NCBI GenBank assembly: GCA_023445955.1
Contig: JAEXJH010000579.1
Coordinates: forward strand, 1 to 9,387
Source: Pseudomonadota bacterium
Lineage (GTDB): Bacteria > Pseudomonadota > Alphaproteobacteria > Caulobacterales > Caulobacteraceae
Direction: 5' to 3'
DNA length: 9,387 nucleotides
A model generated the notes under the pieces. It saw only the letters and a list, made by a program, of their open reading frames with translations, did no database searches and was not told where the DNA came from. This document shows, piece by piece, positions 6,151 to 9,387 of the stretch. The stretch's first letter is position 1; the number at the start of each line of letters is the position of its first letter. The translations under genes were made by a program, and so were the position numbers.

Positions 6151-7286
6151 TGCCTGAACATCTCGCGGGCGATGATGACGCGCATGATCTCGTTGGTCCC
6201 TTCCAGGATCTGGTGCACCCGCAGGTCGCGCACGATGCGCTCCAGCGGATAGTCCTGGAGGTAGCCGTAGCCGCCATGCAGCTGCAAGGCGTCATTGGCC
6301 ACCTGGAAGCCGGCGTCGGTCGCGAACCGCTTGGCCATGGCGCACAGCTTGGTCGCCTCGGGGTGGCGGTTGTCCAGAGCATGGGCGGCGCGGCGCACCA
6401 TCAGGCGGGCGGCCTCCAGCTCGGTGGCCATGTCGGCCAGCTTGAACTGCAGGGCCTGGAAGTCCTTCAGCGCTTTGCCGAACTGGTTGCGGGTCTCCAT
6501 GTAGGCCTTGGCCGTGTCGAGGGCGAACTGCGCGCCGCCCAACGAGCACGAGGCGATGTTCAGCCGCCCGCCGTCCAGGCCCATCATGGCGAAGCGGAAG
6601 CCCTCGCCTTCCTGGCCGATGCGATTGGCGACCGGCACCCGGCAGTTGTCGAAGTTCACTTGCGCGGTCGGCTGGGCGTTCCATCCCATCTTGCGCTCGT
6701 TGGCCCCGAAGCTGAGACCCTCGGTCCCCTTCTCGACCACGAAGGCCGAGACGCCCTTGGCACCGTCGCCGCCGGTGCGAGCCATGACGACATAGACGTC
6801 CGACACGCCGCCGCCGGAGATGAAGGCCTTGCCGCCGTTCAGGACGTAGTGGTCGCCGTCCAGCTTGGCGGTCGTGCGCATGTTGGCCGCGTCCGAGCCC
6901 GAGCCCGGCTCGGTCAGGCAGTAGCTGGCGATCAGCTCCATCGTGGTCAGGCGCGGCAGATAGCGCTTGCGCAGATCGTCCGAACCAAAACGATCGATCA
7001 TCCACGAGGCCATGTTGTGGATGGTCAAATAAGCGGCAGTCGGCACATCACCGTAGCTGAGCGCCTCGAAGATGATCGAGGCGTCCAGGCGCGACAATCC
7101 GCTGCCGCCGACATCTTCGTTGACATAAATGCCGGCAAAACCCAGCTCGGCCGCCTGGCGCAAGGTGTCGACAGGGAAGTGTTTCTGCTCGTCCCACTGC
7201 GCCGAGAACGGGGCAAGCTGTCCTTCGGCAAAAGCGCGAGCCGCATCCTGGATTGCGACTTGATCTTCGTTCAGAGCGAAATCCAT
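6147..7286 (-). CDS. Acyl-CoA dehydrogenase, probable isobutyryl-CoA dehydrogenase
   Basis: A 379-residue FAD flavoprotein that would oxidise isobutyryl-CoA to methacrylyl-CoA, passing electrons to electron-transfer flavoprotein. Family signatures are [10 protein letters not shown] (123-132) and [17 protein letters not shown] (335-351), with the catalytic base expected at E362 in [21 protein letters not shown] (267-277) is the usual FAD and dimer-contact helix. The start at 7286 (ATGGATTTCGC) has GGGAGGAAG upstream and begins with the family-typical FALNEDQ. A frame open to 7352 adds 22 residues with no family resemblance. The isobutyryl specificity is inferred from its neighbours, the 3-hydroxyisobutyryl-CoA hydrolase and 3-hydroxyisobutyrate dehydrogenase; the sequence alone would also allow a short- or branched-chain substrate. 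It is the first gene of the minus-strand cluster, and its stop overlaps the phosphatase start. Confidence 0.93.
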   Translation of the reverse strand: MDFALNEDQVAIQDAARAFAEGQLAPFSAQWDEQKHFPVDTLRQAAELGFAGIYVNEDVGGSGLSRLDASIIFEALSYGDVPTAAYLTIHNMASWMIDRFGSDDLRKRYLPRLTTMELIASYCLTEPGSGSDAANMRTTAKLDGDHYVLNGGKAFISGGGVSDVYVVMARTGGDGAKGVSAFVVEKGTEGLSFGANERKMGWNAQPTAQVNFDNCRVPVANRIGQEGEGFRFAMMGLDGGRLNIASCSLGGAQFALDTAKAYMETRNQFGKALKDFQALQFKLADMATELEAARLMVRRAAHALDNRHPEATKLCAMAKRFATDAGFQVANDALQLHGGYGYLQDYPLERIVRDLRVHQILEGTNEIMRVIIAREMFRQ

Positions 7287-7534
7287 GCGCACTTCCTCCC
7301 GTTCAGGGCAGAACCGCCCCAACGCCAATTCTAGGTTTTCTTGGCCGCCCACGTGCCGCGCTTGAGGCCGGCTGTCAACGCGTGTCGCCGTTGCGTCGCA
7401 GTGTGACCTGAAATCCTCCGTTACACGGTGTGTAGCGCCTGTGACGCCTCACCCCCTTGATAACCATCGCCTATCCCTCCAAATGCCCATCTCGAGTCTG
7501 GGCGTTCTCAACCATAACAATTGCATCGACGATT
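7287..7534. other. Divergent intergenic region, acyl-CoA dehydrogenase / DUF2147 gene
   Basis: A 248-base spacer between divergent genes that should hold both promoters. On the minus strand, TTGACAG at 7378-7372 is a good -35 match, but I see no matching -10 box at the usual distance; CCTAGAAT near 7333-7326 resembles a -10 box but lacks a partner. On the plus strand a small hairpin (GCCCA at 7485-7489, TGGGC at 7499-7503) lies in the leader of the DUF2147 gene. The plus-strand frame is open upstream of 7535, but those codons do not look like a signal peptide. I see no small gene here. Confidence 0.5.
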
Positions 7535-7999
7535 ATGCGTTTCCTGAAACTTGCACTGGCCGCCCTGACGGTGGCCCTTGGGATGGCTGCGGCCACGGTT
7601 CCGGCCCACGCGGCCGACGGCGGCGGCATCGCGCGTAGCTACGGCGTGTGGCGCAACCCGCACAACACCGTGCACCTCGAGATCAAGGACTGCGGCGCCA
7701 GCACTTGCGGCGTCGTCGTCTGGGCCAGCTCCAAGGCCGAGGCCGACGCCCGCAAGTCGGGAACCGACACCCTGATCGGCAAACAGCTGCTGCGCGACTT
7801 CGAAGCCCAGCGCGACGGCTCGATGAAGGGCCGCGTCTGGGTGCCGACCCTGAAGATCACCCTGGTCGGCTCGGCCGACATCGTCGACACCAAGACCATG
7901 CGCGCCAAGGGCTGCGTGATCGGCAACCTGCTGTGCAAGTCTCAGCTGTGGACCCGCATCGACAGCCCCTCGCTGCTGGCCTCGCGGGCCGCTCCGTAA
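7535..7999 (+). CDS. Secreted DUF2147-type protein
   Basis: A 154-residue protein of unknown function with a clear Sec signal peptide: RFLK, a hydrophobic core, then PAHA with likely cleavage after A26. The mature part matches the DUF2147 layout: GVWRNPHNTVHLEIKDCG (37-54), STCGVVVWAS (57-66), a KGRVW segment near 98-102, and the terminal KGCVIGNLLCKSQLWTR (125-141). Four cysteines (C53, C58, C127, C134) probably form two disulphides in the periplasm. It is shorter than many members in the middle, lacking the asparagine- and proline-rich NPDP loop. The ATG at 7535 gives a well-formed signal peptide, although no good ribosome binding site precedes it. A longer frame from TTG at 7457 would bury the signal and is rejected. 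The hemB gene starts 61 bases downstream on the same strand. Role unknown; envelope function is the family-level guess. Confidence 0.85.
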   Translation: MRFLKLALAALTVALGMAAATVPAHAADGGGIARSYGVWRNPHNTVHLEIKDCGASTCGVVVWASSKAEADARKSGTDTLIGKQLLRDFEAQRDGSMKGRVWVPTLKITLVGSADIVDTKTMRAKGCVIGNLLCKSQLWTRIDSPSLLASRAAP

Positions 8000-8012
8000 A
8001 CTTCCACCTTAA

Positions 8013-9062
<1,050 letters not shown>

Positions 9063-9064
9063 TC

Positions 9065-9387
9065 ATGGCGGCGCCCAGGACCGCCTTCAGCCAAGGCCGG
9101 TTCTACGGCGCGCCGACGGTCGAGCGCCAGCTGTCGGCCGTGCGCCTGGCGCACCTGGAAGCCACCAAGCGCGCCGAGCACGTCGACGAGCACAGCCACG
9201 ACGACGCCCACTTCGTGCTGGCCACCCATGGCCGCTACATCACCACGGCAGCCGGCCCTGAAACCGAAGGGCCGGTGCTGGTCTACAACCCGCCCGGCGT
9301 CGTGCACCGCGACCGCTTCGTCGATGTCGGCGGCTACTTCCTGGCCGTCAGCTTCGGCGCCGCCGACTGGCGCGCCCTGGCCGACGC
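9065..9387 (+). CDS. Probable AraC-family transcriptional regulator, N-terminal part (runs off right edge)
   Basis: Only the first 107 residues are present. They form a cupin-like N-terminal sensor domain: an EHVDEHSHDDAHFVL stretch (38-52) with the HxH pair typical of AraC-type effector domains, HGRY turning into the next strand (55-58), and VLVYNPPGVVHRDRF (71-85) matching the second cupin motif. The helix-turn-helix domain expected downstream is outside the window, so the AraC assignment rests on the sensor half alone. A stand-alone cupin protein is the alternative. The ATG at 9065 lies two bases after the hemB stop with GAGAAG upstream inside hemB, suggesting cotranscription and translational coupling. 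The effector is unknown; co-transcription with hemB does not by itself imply haem control. Confidence 0.8.
   Translation, partial: MAAPRTAFSQGRFYGAPTVERQLSAVRLAHLEATKRAEHVDEHSHDDAHFVLATHGRYITTAAGPETEGPVLVYNPPGVVHRDRFVDVGGYFLAVSFGAADWRALAD

Noticed and set aside
5934..7334. 466-codon plus-strand open frame
   Set aside because: It is antisense to the phosphatase and acyl-CoA dehydrogenase genes, which carry clear catalytic motifs; no independent support.
7421..7436. Imperfect palindrome around TTACACGGTGTGTAG upstream of the DUF2147 gene
   Set aside because: Only ACAC-G-GTGT pairs, and I recognise no regulator site with that form; chance is likely.

Overview
This is a GC-rich, densely coded chromosomal window from an alphaproteobacterium. 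Gene content and protein sequences point to Caulobacter or a close relative in Caulobacterales. Supporting signs are a Ros/MucR-family regulator, 5-aminolevulinate synthase (the C4 or Shemin route to haem, an alphaproteobacterial trait), a porphobilinogen synthase with the Asp-rich rather than Cys-rich metal site, and weak matches to Caulobacter housekeeping promoters. I see no mobile elements, CRISPR arrays, tRNA or rRNA genes, or prophage genes.

Layout, left to right. (1) Bases 1-541, minus strand: the N-terminal 180 residues of serine hydroxymethyltransferase (glyA), running off the left edge. (2) Bases 706-1149, plus strand: a MucR-family regulator, divergent from glyA and followed by a strong intrinsic terminator. 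(3) Bases 1252-2478, minus strand: 5-aminolevulinate synthase (hemA), full length (408 codons plus stop) but interrupted at codon 222 by an in-frame TAG. (4) Bases 2656-7286, minus strand: five genes in the order isobutyryl-CoA-type acyl-CoA dehydrogenase, histidine phosphatase, 3-hydroxyisobutyryl-CoA hydrolase, predicted methyltransferase lipoprotein, 3-hydroxyisobutyrate dehydrogenase. The first three are tightly coupled (4-base overlap, then an 8-base gap). The dehydrogenase, hydrolase and second dehydrogenase are three steps of valine breakdown. (5) Bases 7535-7999, plus strand: a secreted DUF2147-type protein. (6) Bases 8061-9062, plus strand: porphobilinogen synthase (hemB). (7) From 9065, plus strand: the cupin-like N-terminus of a probable AraC-family regulator, cut by the right edge.

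The metabolic genes can be read together. GlyA makes glycine. Valine breakdown leads through propionyl-CoA towards succinyl-CoA. HemA condenses glycine with succinyl-CoA, and HemB joins two molecules of the product. This link is inference from known pathways; nothing in the sequence proves co-regulation.

I found no convincing new multi-gene system. The most important observation is the amber codon in hemA, next to a second odd codon in the same conserved motif. A similar cluster of odd G-rich codons occurs in the 3-hydroxyisobutyrate dehydrogenase gene. Together these suggest local sequence error, though real mutation is not excluded. Secondary points are the degenerate zinc ligands of the MucR protein, and the lipoprotein methyltransferase and phosphatase lying within a valine-degradation cluster.
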